Shown here: one piece after another, positions 16,164 to 24,227 of the stretch
How the letters are laid out: each line of letters opens with the position of its first letter
Position numbering within the stretch: the stretch's first letter is position 1
NCBI GenBank assembly: GCA_049680295.1
Contig: JBAUHN010000180.1
Location: 1-43,705 of the forward strand
Length of the DNA stretch: 43,705 bases
Reading direction: 5' to 3'
DNA from: JBAUHN01 sp049680295
Lineage (GTDB): Bacteria > Pseudomonadota > Alphaproteobacteria > Rhodobacterales > Rhodobacteraceae
Notes under the pieces: model-generated
The model's database searches: none
Seen by the model: only the letters and a program-made list of their open reading frames with translations
What the model was told of the DNA's origin: nothing
Position numbers and translations under genes: made by a program

Positions 16164-17180
16164 TTATCCTGCAAGCGTCGACTTCCCCGCGAAATCACTT
16201 TTTCGCATTTCCGGCTGAAAGAACGTCTGGCAAGCACGACCTGCGTTTTTTGAAGCATAAAGCGCTGCGTCAGCATCTTGCATCATCATGTCTGCATTCG
16301 CCGTATCATAGGCTTGCGACATCGCAGTTCCAATACTTGCAGAGATCAAGCACAATTGGCCCTGAAATGGAATTGGCTCCTGCAGTTTTTCGATAATTCG
16401 CGTCCCGATCCGTCCAAGTTCGGCACAGGATTGAATGCCATCGACCAAGATTACAAATTCGTCGCCCCCGACACGCGCGACGGTATCGCATGACCGCGTT
16501 GCGTCTATCATGATGCGCGCGACTTCTTGCAATACGAAATCGCCTGCCGCGTGTCCCATGGTGTCATTCACTGCTTTGAAATAGTCCAAATCAATGTGCA
16601 TCAGCGCAAAGGGCATACCTTTGCCGATGTAGCTGTCAATAATACTATCTGTCGCGCGCCGGTTCTTAAGACCGGTTAGCGTGTCAGTCAACGCTTGCTC
16701 TTCTGCCACGGCACGCGCGTTTTGCAGGCGCTGGCTAAGAGAGCGCGACGCCGCCATGGCCGCGGAATTCGCCTCAATCAAGTAGAGCATTTCGATTGTC
16801 AAATCGGTTGCCGCGAAATCTGCGGCCGTCAAAGCGTAGTCGCGCACGGCATCCAGTATCGAGATTCCAAAAGACAGGTTGAGAACCATGACCCCATCGT
16901 CACCAATTGGCATCAGTACGCCCTTGAGATCGCTTTGATCCGCACCGCAAAGCGCCAGATGCAGTCGGATGCCGGAGTTACCACGCAGCCCATTCGGCGA
17001 CGTGATGCAGTTGGGCCGTTTGACGTTGAACACGTCAAAGAAATTCTGACCTGTCCAATCCAGATCAGGGCGCAGTTTGCACGTTGTCGGACCCACGCTG
17101 AGGATTACCCCATGTCTGTCCAGACAAATGTGCATCGGGCAAAACACATCGAGCATATTTTGCAAAGATTGCGCGCTCAC
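16164..17180 (-). CDS. Diguanylate cyclase with H-NOX-associated (HNOBA) sensory domain
   Basis: A 338-residue protein that makes c-di-GMP. Residues 8-135 match the HNOBA domain found with H-NOX proteins and in soluble guanylate cyclases (FCPMHICLDRHGVILSVG, then FFDVFNVKRP). A helix of about 135-165 links to the GGDEF domain. DTLTGLKNRR opens that domain at about residue 166, the active site is RVGGDEF (GGDEF at 238-242) and RSCD at 229-232 forms the inhibitory RxxD site. The enzyme should therefore be active and product-inhibited. Its GTG start overlaps the H-NOX stop by 4 bases, so the two are made together and almost certainly interact. In characterised pairs, ligand-bound H-NOX changes cyclase activity. 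Confidence 0.9.
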   Translation of the reverse strand: MSAQSLQNMLDVFCPMHICLDRHGVILSVGPTTCKLRPDLDWTGQNFFDVFNVKRPNCITSPNGLRGNSGIRLHLALCGADQSDLKGVLMPIGDDGVMVLNLSFGISILDAVRDYALTAADFAATDLTIEMLYLIEANSAAMAASRSLSQRLQNARAVAEEQALTDTLTGLKNRRATDSIIDSYIGKGMPFALMHIDLDYFKAVNDTMGHAAGDFVLQEVARIMIDATRSCDTVARVGGDEFVILVDGIQSCAELGRIGTRIIEKLQEPIPFQGQLCLISASIGTAMSQAYDTANADMMMQDADAALYASKNAGRACQTFFQPEMRKSDFAGKSTLAG

Positions 17181-17764
17181 CTTGCCGCTGCGCCCAACTC
17201 AAAGCTGCGGCCAGCCGCATATTTGGTTTCAAGCAACAAAATCGAAACGGTTTCCACCCCGTCGTCTGCCCCTTCATGTTCGAGATACGCCAATACACCA
17301 TAATCGTCTGCCATCGCCCGCAAAATGCCGACCAGCACATGCCCGTAGCCCGGAAATTCGTCGTAGCATTTGAGCCTGAGCCGACAATCCCCTTCCTCGA
17401 ACACTGAAATCCGAGGCAACCGCAAATCCGACACAGCCAACCGCGCCCTGTCAGGCAGATCGTCCAGAGAATTCAGAAACTCGACAAAATCAACGCCGCC
17501 GAACCGCAAAAGCCTGCGCAAAGGTTCAACATTGGGATGCGACACCAGATATGTGCCTATATCCTCCAAAATCTCTGATCGCGGACGTTTTAGGATGTTT
17601 TCGGCGGTCTCAAGAACGCGCAATGTCAACGCATCCTCATACATCCACATCGCCTCAAACTCGACGAACCCAAGCTTTGCCTGTTCGGCAATGGCAATCC
17701 AAGTGTCAACGCCGTAACTGTCTGAGACAAAGGATTGAATGGCTGTGTTAACTAGTCCGTGCAT
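17177..17764 (-). CDS. H-NOX (heme-NO-binding) family protein lacking the canonical proximal histidine
   Basis: A 195-residue protein with the H-NOX layout: it opens MHGLVNTAIQSFV, has LEDIGTYLV near 66-74, GGVDFVEFLNSLDDL (89-103) and an RLPRIS turn at 115-120. In canonical H-NOX the proximal heme ligand follows the LDxL stretch (LDEVH-type). Here that position is Pro104 (codon CCT, complement of 17453-17455). The YxSxR heme-propionate motif is also not evident; the region reads FPGYGHV. Heme binding would need another residue such as H76 or the His in YGHV, or the protein may sense differently. It is coupled to an HNOBA-GGDEF cyclase, so a role in NO or redox control of c-di-GMP is expected. 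Confidence 0.85.
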   Translation of the reverse strand: MHGLVNTAIQSFVSDSYGVDTWIAIAEQAKLGFVEFEAMWMYEDALTLRVLETAENILKRPRSEILEDIGTYLVSHPNVEPLRRLLRFGGVDFVEFLNSLDDLPDRARLAVSDLRLPRISVFEEGDCRLRLKCYDEFPGYGHVLVGILRAMADDYGVLAYLEHEGADDGVETVSILLLETKYAAGRSFELGAAAR

Positions 17765-17769
17765 AGGTG

Positions 17770-17791
17770 TGTGTCCCCGATATCGGACACA
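17770..17791. promoter_or_regulatory. Inverted repeat over the H-NOX ribosome-binding region
   Basis: TGTGTCC (17770-17776) and GGACACA (17785-17791) are exact inverted arms with an 8-base spacer, and the centre CCGATATCGG is itself a palindrome. The dyad begins six bases upstream of the H-NOX start codon and covers its GGGGA ribosome-binding site. It could be a repressor operator or an mRNA hairpin that limits translation. A TTAAC half-site lies further upstream on the minus strand, at about 17808. Confidence 0.45.
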
Positions 17792-17857
17792 TATTGCACC
17801 GCCAAAAGTTAATATTCGCCCAATAGCAGATTGTGCTAAATCAAAACTACCCTTTGG

Positions 17858-19420
17858 TTAAAAATCCGTCGGCGCGCCACCTTCGGTTTTCCGCCGGGCC
17901 ACAAATTCCGCCAGTTCTTCGCGAATGGCCACATCCATCGGCGGTTCTTCGAAGTTGGCGATGATGTCCTTAAACATCAAATGGGCGCGTTCCGGTGTCC
18001 ACACCCCGCCCGCAACTTCCCATCCTTCGTAGTTCTTCCAGTCGCTGAGGAAAGGTTGGTAGAACGCAGTTGTATAGCGGTCCTGCGTGTGTTGAATTCC
18101 GAAGAAATGGCCGGTGTTTCCAACTGACTTGATCGCATCCAATGCAATCTCATCTGGTCCGGTTGCGCAAATCACTGGGTCCATATACCGCTGAATTTGC
18201 TGCAATACTTCGCAGTCCATGATAAATTTCTCCGGGCTTGCGATCAATCCGCCCTCCAGCCAACCCGCCGCATGGTAAACCATGTTCGTCCCCGATTGCA
18301 CGGCGGCCCACAGGCTGTTTGACGTCTCCCACATGGCTTGCCCGTCGGGTACATTTGCAGCACAGACCCCGCTTGAGCGCATGGGCAGCTTATAAAACCG
18401 CGCCAATTGCCCGGTCATCTGGGTCGCCCGCATATATTCAGGTGTCCCAAATGCTGGCGCACCCGATTTCATATCGACGTTTGAGGTAAATGTACCGATT
18501 GCACAGGGGCAGCCCGGATTGACGATCTGCGCAAGCACAACAGCGCAAAGCGCCTCGGCCAGCGATTGCGCAACAGCGCCCGACATCGTCACCGGCGCCA
18601 TGGCGCCCGCAAGAGTGAAGGGTGTAACAACCAAACCCTGACCCCGCCGGGCCATCCGCATCCATCCATCAAGCATGGGAATGTCGTGCTTCAACGGTGA
18701 GGTCGAATTGATATTCGTGTACATTCGAGGACTTGCGTCGAATTCCTCATGTGACAGACCGCCCGCAATCCGCACCATTTCCATGACATCTTCGACACGT
18801 TCTTTGCCAAGGCTATAGGCATGCATGACCTTGTCCGTCAGCGTCAGCTTATCAAACAAGACGTCCAGATGGCGCACGCTGGCGTGGATATCGACTGGCT
18901 CCACCGGATAACCGCCGGCAAAATGGATGCAATTAAAGTATTGGGTCAATTTCAGCAGATTGCGGCACATCTCGCGGGTGCCGGGGACTTTAGTTCCCAG
19001 TTCCATATCCCAGTAATTCGGCGGCGATGACACGTTGCCGAACAGAAGGTTCTTTCCGCCAATGGTAATTTTTCGGTCCAAGTTACGCGGTGTCAGCGTA
19101 AAGGTTTCAGGGGCTTTACCGATCCACTCCATGACAAAGTCACGCCCCATTCGGACGTTTTCGCCCTCAATGGTGCAGCCTGCTTTGCGCAAAATCTCCA
19201 GCGCTTCATGGTTAAGGAATTCAATGCCGATCTCTTCGAGAATCCGCATCGCACCATCATGGATCGCCTCAACGCCTTCCGGCGTCAGAGGTTCGGTGGG
19301 GCGGTCAATGTTAACCGGCGGATTCCATGGCATTTGTTCGATGACAGAGGTGCCGCGCCGATGCGCAGCCCCTGCGCGCCCACCTGTCCGCGTTCTGCGT
19401 TTGGATGATTTTTCAGCCAT
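17858..19420 (-). CDS. MttB-like (trimethylamine methyltransferase superfamily) protein, non-pyrrolysine
   Basis: A 520-residue member of the MttB superfamily, which moves a methyl group from a quaternary or tertiary amine to a corrinoid protein. Typical stretches are LTPEGVEAIHDGAMRILEEIG (residues 45-65), LLFGNVSSPPNYWD, the FAGGYPVEPVD segment and the C-terminal GGVWTPERAH. No in-frame amber codon occurs, so this belongs to the non-pyrrolysine branch that includes glycine-betaine and other betaine demethylases. No corrinoid protein or corrinoid activase is in the window. The substrate is unknown; trimethylated osmolytes are likely given the carnitine genes 8 kb away. The N-terminus has a basic Arg/Gly-rich leader. 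It is co-oriented with the HAD gene upstream and H-NOX downstream. Confidence 0.88.
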   Translation of the reverse strand: MAEKSSKRRTRTGGRAGAAHRRGTSVIEQMPWNPPVNIDRPTEPLTPEGVEAIHDGAMRILEEIGIEFLNHEALEILRKAGCTIEGENVRMGRDFVMEWIGKAPETFTLTPRNLDRKITIGGKNLLFGNVSSPPNYWDMELGTKVPGTREMCRNLLKLTQYFNCIHFAGGYPVEPVDIHASVRHLDVLFDKLTLTDKVMHAYSLGKERVEDVMEMVRIAGGLSHEEFDASPRMYTNINSTSPLKHDIPMLDGWMRMARRGQGLVVTPFTLAGAMAPVTMSGAVAQSLAEALCAVVLAQIVNPGCPCAIGTFTSNVDMKSGAPAFGTPEYMRATQMTGQLARFYKLPMRSSGVCAANVPDGQAMWETSNSLWAAVQSGTNMVYHAAGWLEGGLIASPEKFIMDCEVLQQIQRYMDPVICATGPDEIALDAIKSVGNTGHFFGIQHTQDRYTTAFYQPFLSDWKNYEGWEVAGGVWTPERAHLMFKDIIANFEEPPMDVAIREELAEFVARRKTEGGAPTDF

Positions 19421-19551
19421 GTTTGGATCCTTTGCCTGAACATGAACTTAGAAAGCCTTAACTTCGCGATCCAGACATCTCTGTTCGCGACTGAACTTGT
19501 CGCTTTCGGCCAATCACCTGCCGGATCCACGACATCCGCGCCTCACCAACT

Positions 19552-20244
19552 TTAGGCAGCAATCCAGTCAGGCAAACCGCCGATATCGGACAATACCACA
19601 TCGGCGAAATCAACCAGATCGTCCCTTGTTGCCATTCCGGTCAGAACCGCAACGCAGTGCATGCCCGCCGCCCGGCCCGCATCCAGATCATGCACGCTGT
19701 CGCCAACCATCGCAATTTCACTGGGCGCAAGCCCAACCGCTGTGGCAAAAGCCAGCAATTGCCCCGGTTGAGGTTTCCCGCCGTGCCCGCTGTCAAACCC
19801 TGCGATGAAATCAAAATACCCGGTCACGCCTGCCGCATTCAAATGCGACCGCGCCGGGGCTTCGGCATCATTGGTTGCAACGCCAAGTTTCATGCCCGCG
19901 GCTTGCAATCCGGACAGAAAAGGCACCAAAGGCACGGCTTCGACCTGTGGCGCCTTGGCCGCTTCCTCGTTCAACATATGCATCAGGCTATCCTGATCGT
20001 GACTTGGGAAATGCGGCAAAAGCGCTTGCGCCACTTGAAATGAGGTCGACGCGATCACGATACTATCACGGGCAAAAATGCCACCTGCAAAATCAAATCC
20101 GATTGCGGCCCCGACGGTCTGTGACTTAGACAGATCGCCCTCGCAAACACGCAACAAAAACGTCTTCGCCCAAGCGTTCCAGGTCGCTCCGAAATCAAAA
20201 AGAGTGCCGTCCTTATCGAAAATAAGGCCTTTGACCTTGCTCAT
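19552..20244 (-). CDS. HAD-family hydrolase (phosphoglycolate-phosphatase-like)
   Basis: A 230-residue haloacid-dehalogenase phosphatase. Motif I is FDKDGTLFDF (about residues 9-18, two catalytic Asp), motif II is GVATNDAEAP (Thr), and motif IV is MVGDSVHDLDAG with the metal-binding Asp pair. An alpha-helical cap lies between I and II, as in Gph-like enzymes. The ATG at 20244 is preferred over a TTG two codons upstream because it overlaps the previous stop as ATGA and keeps better spacing from GGAGAGGTG. It probably dephosphorylates a small phospho-metabolite; the substrate is not identifiable. Confidence 0.85.
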   Translation of the reverse strand: MSKVKGLIFDKDGTLFDFGATWNAWAKTFLLRVCEGDLSKSQTVGAAIGFDFAGGIFARDSIVIASTSFQVAQALLPHFPSHDQDSLMHMLNEEAAKAPQVEAVPLVPFLSGLQAAGMKLGVATNDAEAPARSHLNAAGVTGYFDFIAGFDSGHGGKPQPGQLLAFATAVGLAPSEIAMVGDSVHDLDAGRAAGMHCVAVLTGMATRDDLVDFADVVLSDIGGLPDWIAA

Positions 20245-20525
20245 GTCCAATTCACCTCTCCGCCGCCGGGCAAAGCCTGACGCGCCATGAACAACCGATC
20301 GTAGGCCAGATTTTGCGTGTCACAAAATTCGATCACCCAGGCGTCATCCATCATAACAAAATCCAATACCGCGCCCAAAAACACCGGATCAGCAGCGCCC
20401 GTACGAACGTCGCTTTCCGATGCCCCGGTGGCGCCCAGAAAGACCGGCAGCAATTCCTTGTTACCCGCCAGCCAGGCCAACACCTGCAACGCCAGCGTTT
20501 CGGCGGATTCTTGCGTAAAACTCAT
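20241..20525 (-). CDS. DUF3572 family protein
   Basis: A 94-residue protein with the DUF3572 pattern: an N-terminal helix with ALQVLAWLAG, then LGATGASESDVR and an FLGAVLDFVMMDD segment ahead of a YDRLFMARQALPGG ending. The family is common in alphaproteobacteria and has no known function. Its stop overlaps the HAD gene start, and it is divergent from the PleD homologue. The usual pairing with pleD in alphaproteobacteria, stated from memory, supports the identity. Confidence 0.85.
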   Translation of the reverse strand: MSFTQESAETLALQVLAWLAGNKELLPVFLGATGASESDVRTGAADPVFLGAVLDFVMMDDAWVIEFCDTQNLAYDRLFMARQALPGGGEVNWT

Positions 20526-20623
20526 CAGACCCAGTTCTTTGAAATGTGACGAAACCCTTTCTTAACCAATCAGCATCCAAAGTCGACCTCAAGAAAGACA
20601 CAAGCCAAAAGGATGTGACGCAG

Positions 20624-22024
20624 GTGCTGGGCAGAATCCTAATCGTTGATGCAATTGCGACCAATCGGATCGTCCTAAAGGTCAAGTTGACGGCCGCATG
20701 TTATGAGGTCGTTCAAGCGGCCACCGCCGATGAAGCCCTGCAAATCGCCGAAAGACACATACCCGCGTTGATCATTTGCGCTGCTCATTTGAATGGGGGG
20801 TCTGCCGTGAAATTGATCCAGCGCTTGCAGGCCAGACACCGCACGTCGGCGATTCCGATGCTGATTATCGGCAATCGCCCCGACACCCAGACCAAATTGC
20901 AAGCCCTGGCTGCCGGCGCCAGCGATGTGATGTTAAAACCCCTTGATGACGGGCTGATGCTGGCACGTGTGCGCAGCCTGATCCGGGCGCAAAACACCGC
21001 TGCTGAGTGGAAAATCCGCGATGATACGTCGCGCGCTTTGGGCTTTGCTGAACCCGCGGCAGAATATGATTTGAATGGGCGGATAACCTTGGTATCGGCC
21101 CTTCCGGTCACTTCCTCAAAGTGGATGTCCAAACTGCGGCCTGTCGTTGGCGGCAGGACAAAAATCACCACGCCCGACGTGGCGCTGCGCAGTGAAGTAC
21201 CCGGCCAATCGACAGATGTGTTTGTGTTGAACCCGTCACCGGGCGAGCGGCAAAATGGTGAAACATTGCGTCTTTTGGCCTCTATCCGTGCCAATTCCGC
21301 GACCCGCCATGCCGGCATATTGGTCATGCAAACAGAACCCGGCGCGGCCCTGGGCGCACATGCGTTGGATTTGGGCGCGGATGATCTGATGACGGATGGA
21401 TTTGACATGGCCGAACTTGCCCTACGGATCAAAGCTTTGCTGCGCAAAAAACGCAATGCCGAGCAGTTGCGCGCATCCGTGCGAACCGGGTTGCGTGCCG
21501 CGGTTTTCGATCCTTTGACCGGGTTGCATAACCGCCGATACGCAATGCCCCATTTGGCCCGCGTCGCCGAGCAAGCAATGGCAACAGATCGTACATTCGC
21601 CGTCATGGTCGCCGATATGGATCACTTTAAACGGGTCAACGACCAATTTGGCCATGCCTCCGGCGACGCGGTGTTAGTGGAAACTGCCAACCGTTTGCGC
21701 CGCAATATGCGTGCCGTTGATTTGGTCGCCCGCATCGGTGGCGAGGAATTCTTAATTGTCATGCCTGCGACGTCACTTCACGAAGCCCGCCAGGCCGCCA
21801 GCCGGTTGTGCGCGACCATTGGCGGCTCAGGCTTTGACGTGCCGGGGCACAACGATCCGATTAACGTAACTGTCAGTATTGGACTGGCCCTTGGCGGGAA
21901 GAACCTATCCAACCAGTACCACGCTTCATCGGCCGAGGCCTTGTTGGATGCGGCCGACAAGGCGCTTTACGGGGCCAAGGTTAAAGGCCGCAACCAATTC
22001 ACGCTCAGTAGGCCCGCAGCCTGA
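20624..22024 (+). CDS. pleD: PleD-like two-receiver diguanylate cyclase with degenerate receivers
   Basis: A 466-residue protein laid out REC-REC-GGDEF. From the GTG at 20624 (AAAAGGA ten bases upstream) the first residues align without gaps to Caulobacter PleD: D9 is kept, D10 is Ala, and the phospho-acceptor position 53 is Ala inside PALIICAAHLNGG. The conserved receiver lysine is present in MLKPLDDG. The second receiver also lacks an acceptor (VFVLNPSPG). The cyclase domain is intact: DPLTGLHNRR, IGGEEF, and RAVD as the inhibitory site. A longer GTG frame from 20546 exists but would add 26 unaligned residues. The protein should make c-di-GMP but not be switched on by receiver phosphorylation in the usual way. 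Confidence 0.88.
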   Translation: MLGRILIVDAIATNRIVLKVKLTAACYEVVQAATADEALQIAERHIPALIICAAHLNGGSAVKLIQRLQARHRTSAIPMLIIGNRPDTQTKLQALAAGASDVMLKPLDDGLMLARVRSLIRAQNTAAEWKIRDDTSRALGFAEPAAEYDLNGRITLVSALPVTSSKWMSKLRPVVGGRTKITTPDVALRSEVPGQSTDVFVLNPSPGERQNGETLRLLASIRANSATRHAGILVMQTEPGAALGAHALDLGADDLMTDGFDMAELALRIKALLRKKRNAEQLRASVRTGLRAAVFDPLTGLHNRRYAMPHLARVAEQAMATDRTFAVMVADMDHFKRVNDQFGHASGDAVLVETANRLRRNMRAVDLVARIGGEEFLIVMPATSLHEARQAASRLCATIGGSGFDVPGHNDPINVTVSIGLALGGKNLSNQYHASSAEALLDAADKALYGAKVKGRNQFTLSRPAA

Positions 22025-22026
22025 CA

Positions 22027-22539
22027 TCAGCGTCGGTTTTTGTCGCGCTTTTGACGCCCGCGTTGCAACAACTCGTCCAGTTTTTCTACGTAATCAGCGC
22101 GGTCTTGCGAGGACATCTGTGACACCTGTGCCACCCAGGCATCCTGTGCCACGCTTTGAATGCGCGCTATCACTTTGGTTTGACCCTCAAGCGCCGCGCG
22201 CACTTGGGCCGCTTCAAATGGTTCCTGCTTTAGCGCAGCCAAAACGGCGGCAAAATTTGCCAGGCGCGCGTCCCTGTTGGGTACATCACCCAACGCCCCG
22301 GACCGAATATCGCGAAAAATCTGCCGGCGCTGCGCGCGCGGCAGCGCTTGCATATAGGGTTGGGCATACCCTGCAATCGCCGAAAACGCAGGGCGTCTGT
22401 CACCGCCCTTGTGCCGCCAGGCCGATCCTGCAACCAGGCCAACAAATGCCAAATTCGCGGCCAGCGATAAACCCAGTGCAATCCTGATCCAACGGGACTT
22501 GCGCGCTTGCGATGGTGCTTTATCCGTTTGCGTCATCAT
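22027..22539 (-). CDS. Periplasmic heavy-metal-sensor-like (metal-resistance family) protein
   Basis: A 170-residue protein with a single N-terminal membrane helix (IALGLSLAANLAFVGLVAG, about residues 20-38), then a helical periplasmic part of the CpxP/CnrX/ZraP type. ALPRAQRRQIFRDIRSG and the helix ending MSSQDRADYVEKL fit the metal-resistance family. Members sense metals or envelope stress and often control an ECF sigma factor. It directly abuts the anti-sigma-like gene (stop and start adjacent), within the sigma operon. No clear His/Met-rich metal site is visible. Confidence 0.75.
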   Translation of the reverse strand: MMTQTDKAPSQARKSRWIRIALGLSLAANLAFVGLVAGSAWRHKGGDRRPAFSAIAGYAQPYMQALPRAQRRQIFRDIRSGALGDVPNRDARLANFAAVLAALKQEPFEAAQVRAALEGQTKVIARIQSVAQDAWVAQVSQMSSQDRADYVEKLDELLQRGRQKRDKNRR

Positions 22540-22914
22540 TTATCCCTCTTCGATGTCCCAGCCAAAACCCGAAAGCAATGGCGTATAATCTGCGCTTTCG
22601 ACAGTTTCACTGCCCCAGATAATCGCGCCCGCATCGGGCAAAACCTCAGGCGGACTGACACCTATCCAAAATCCCGCACAGGCCGCTGTAGCCAGCCCGC
22701 CCAACCCTTGCCAGCCGCCCAGTGCTCGCACAATTGCCGCCCAACTCAGCCCACGCGATTTTGCCGTTGCAACCTGACCTGGCTGTAAGGCGTGTGCGTC
22801 CGCCACAACGCGGGCCAGCAACCCGGCAGGCGGATCAACAGGCGCAGCACGTGCTTGGGTGAATAAATCATCAACCAGCTTGTCTGTTTTTTGTGGGTCA
22901 TCAGTCATCATCAT
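22540..22914 (-). CDS. Anti-sigma-factor-like membrane protein
   Basis: A 124-residue protein starting at the MMMTDD cluster (ATG 22914), 14 bases inside the sigma gene. The first 65 residues are cytoplasmic and acidic or helical (KLVDDLFTQARA, GLLARVVADA), one membrane segment follows (GLATAACAGFWIGV), and the rest is a short periplasmic tail. Position between an ECF sigma factor and a periplasmic sensor-like protein makes an anti-sigma role likely, with the N-terminus binding sigma. There is no zinc HxxxCxxC motif. The assignment is by context more than by motif. Confidence 0.6.
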   Translation of the reverse strand: MMMTDDPQKTDKLVDDLFTQARAAPVDPPAGLLARVVADAHALQPGQVATAKSRGLSWAAIVRALGGWQGLGGLATAACAGFWIGVSPPEVLPDAGAIIWGSETVESADYTPLLSGFGWDIEEG

Positions 22915-23536
22915 ATCCCAATTCGTCCTGTCGCCCGCCAAGGATTTCGCCAAGGCCACGTTTCCCACGCGCTGTCAGACTTTCAACCGCCCGCGGAGTG
23001 ATGCCCATAATCACGCCAATCTCGGGGTTTGCGAGTCCTTCAATATGGCGCAAAACGACGGCTTGCCTTTGCCGCTCAGGCAGTTGATCCAGCGCGGCTT
23101 GCAACGCGTCAATGCGTGCACGGTTTTGCAGATGATCCGCCGCACTAGGCGCAGGATCTGCCGGATCACTGATCTGATCCAGCCCAATTGTACGGCGCCT
23201 GCGCAACCGATCCGTGCATAGATTGGCCGTCACCCGAAACAGCCATGTCGTAACCTGTGCCTCGCCCTGGCGCCAGTCGGGGGCAATTTTCCAAAGCCGG
23301 GCCAACGCGTCTTGCGTCACATCTTCGGCCTCTGCCCGGTCACCCAAAAGACGCAAAGCATGATTATAAACACGCGGCGTCAGCCTGCCGGTCAATGCTT
23401 GCGCAGCCGCCGGATCGCCGTTTGCATATCGGACCAGCAAAACAGAATCCGATATCGCTGTGACTGGCAAATCTGTCTGACGACTGTCGTAGGGCATATC
23501 CATCCACTGTACCGCTAAACTCATGCGACGCAGCAT
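22901..23536 (-). CDS. ECF-type RNA polymerase sigma factor
   Basis: A protein of up to 211 residues with sigma region 2 (LLGDRAEAEDVTQDALARLWKI, then TWLFRVTANLCTDRLRRRR) and region 4 (LPERQRQAVVLRHIEGLANPEIG followed by the AVESLTARGKRGL recognition helix). This is the two-domain ECF layout. Several Met codons lie near the start (23536, 23524 and others) without a clear ribosome-binding site, so the exact N-terminus is open. It is co-directional with the EF-hand gene 31 bases upstream and overlaps the anti-sigma-like gene. It likely autoregulates this operon. The signal may be metal or envelope related, judging from the partners. Confidence 0.9.
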   Translation of the reverse strand: MLRRMSLAVQWMDMPYDSRQTDLPVTAISDSVLLVRYANGDPAAAQALTGRLTPRVYNHALRLLGDRAEAEDVTQDALARLWKIAPDWRQGEAQVTTWLFRVTANLCTDRLRRRRTIGLDQISDPADPAPSAADHLQNRARIDALQAALDQLPERQRQAVVLRHIEGLANPEIGVIMGITPRAVESLTARGKRGLGEILGGRQDELGYDDD

Positions 23537-23567
23537 TCAAGCTGCGCCGCGGATCACCATTCATGCG

Positions 23568-24023
23568 TCAGTCAGCCTGTTTTTCTCCCCGGCGGTGACG
23601 CCGAAACTGTCGCCCTGCTTCTTTGAACTCTTCCTTAGAGATACTGCCGTCGCCATCAGCATCTGCCCGGTCAAACCGCTTGGACGGATTGTGGCGGGCG
23701 CCCAGCTCCTCTGCTGAAAGCTTGCCGTCGTTATCTGTGTCCATCCGCTCGATCATCCGGCTGGCGCGTTTTGCAGCGCGGGCAGATGCCTGTGCAGCCA
23801 GTTCGGTCTCGCTCAGAAACCCGTCGCCGTCCGTGTCTGCATCGGCGAACCGTGCCTTTGCTTTCGCTTCCATCTCGGCCTTGGTAATCTGCCCGTCACC
23901 ATCGGTATCAAACGTTTCAAACGCAACTTTGCCACGCGCGCCGCCTTGGTTTGCCAGCGCAACTCCGCCCGTCACAACAACAGCTGCCGCCAATATCCCG
24001 GCAATAAAAGTAGAATGTTTCAT
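23568..24023 (-). CDS. Secreted EF-hand calcium-binding protein
   Basis: A 151-residue protein. Residues 1-25 form a signal peptide (ending VALANQ), followed by four canonical EF-hand loops: DTDGDGQITKAE (39-50), DTDGDGFLSETE (63-74), DTDNDGKLSAEE (95-106) and DADGDGSISKEE (121-132). All calcium ligands at positions 1, 3, 5 and 12 are acidic or asparagine. The ATG at 24023 with AAGGAGA upstream is clearly right; the longer frame adds 48 unrelated residues. It is the first gene of the ECF sigma operon and may be a calcium-dependent periplasmic sensor or a target of the sigma factor. Confidence 0.88.
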   Translation of the reverse strand: MKHSTFIAGILAAAVVVTGGVALANQGGARGKVAFETFDTDGDGQITKAEMEAKAKARFADADTDGDGFLSETELAAQASARAAKRASRMIERMDTDNDGKLSAEELGARHNPSKRFDRADADGDGSISKEEFKEAGRQFRRHRRGEKQAD

Positions 24024-24227
24024 GGGGTCGTCTCCTTGGTTTAACTTTGGTCGAACGGCCCTTTTTCCGGCCCGACGTAATATCAAACGCGCGGTCACAG
24101 ACATTCCGTCGAAAATTCTCAGGGTTTTCTTAAATCGTGACGCGGCATCAGCAATTATTTGCGACATCCGGTCGCAACAGATAGGCTGCGTCTTTCAATT
24201 CGCACCCGAAAAGCGCATGACAGGCCC

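Noticed and set aside
16695..17303. Open frame of 202 codons on the + strand opposite the H-NOX/cyclase genes
   Set aside because: It is a shadow of the GGDEF/HNOBA coding strand and has Cys/His/Arg-rich nonsense composition.
17858..19420. Pyrrolysine-containing trimethylamine methyltransferase
   Set aside because: The gene reads through without any in-frame amber codon, and no pyrrolysine genes are present.
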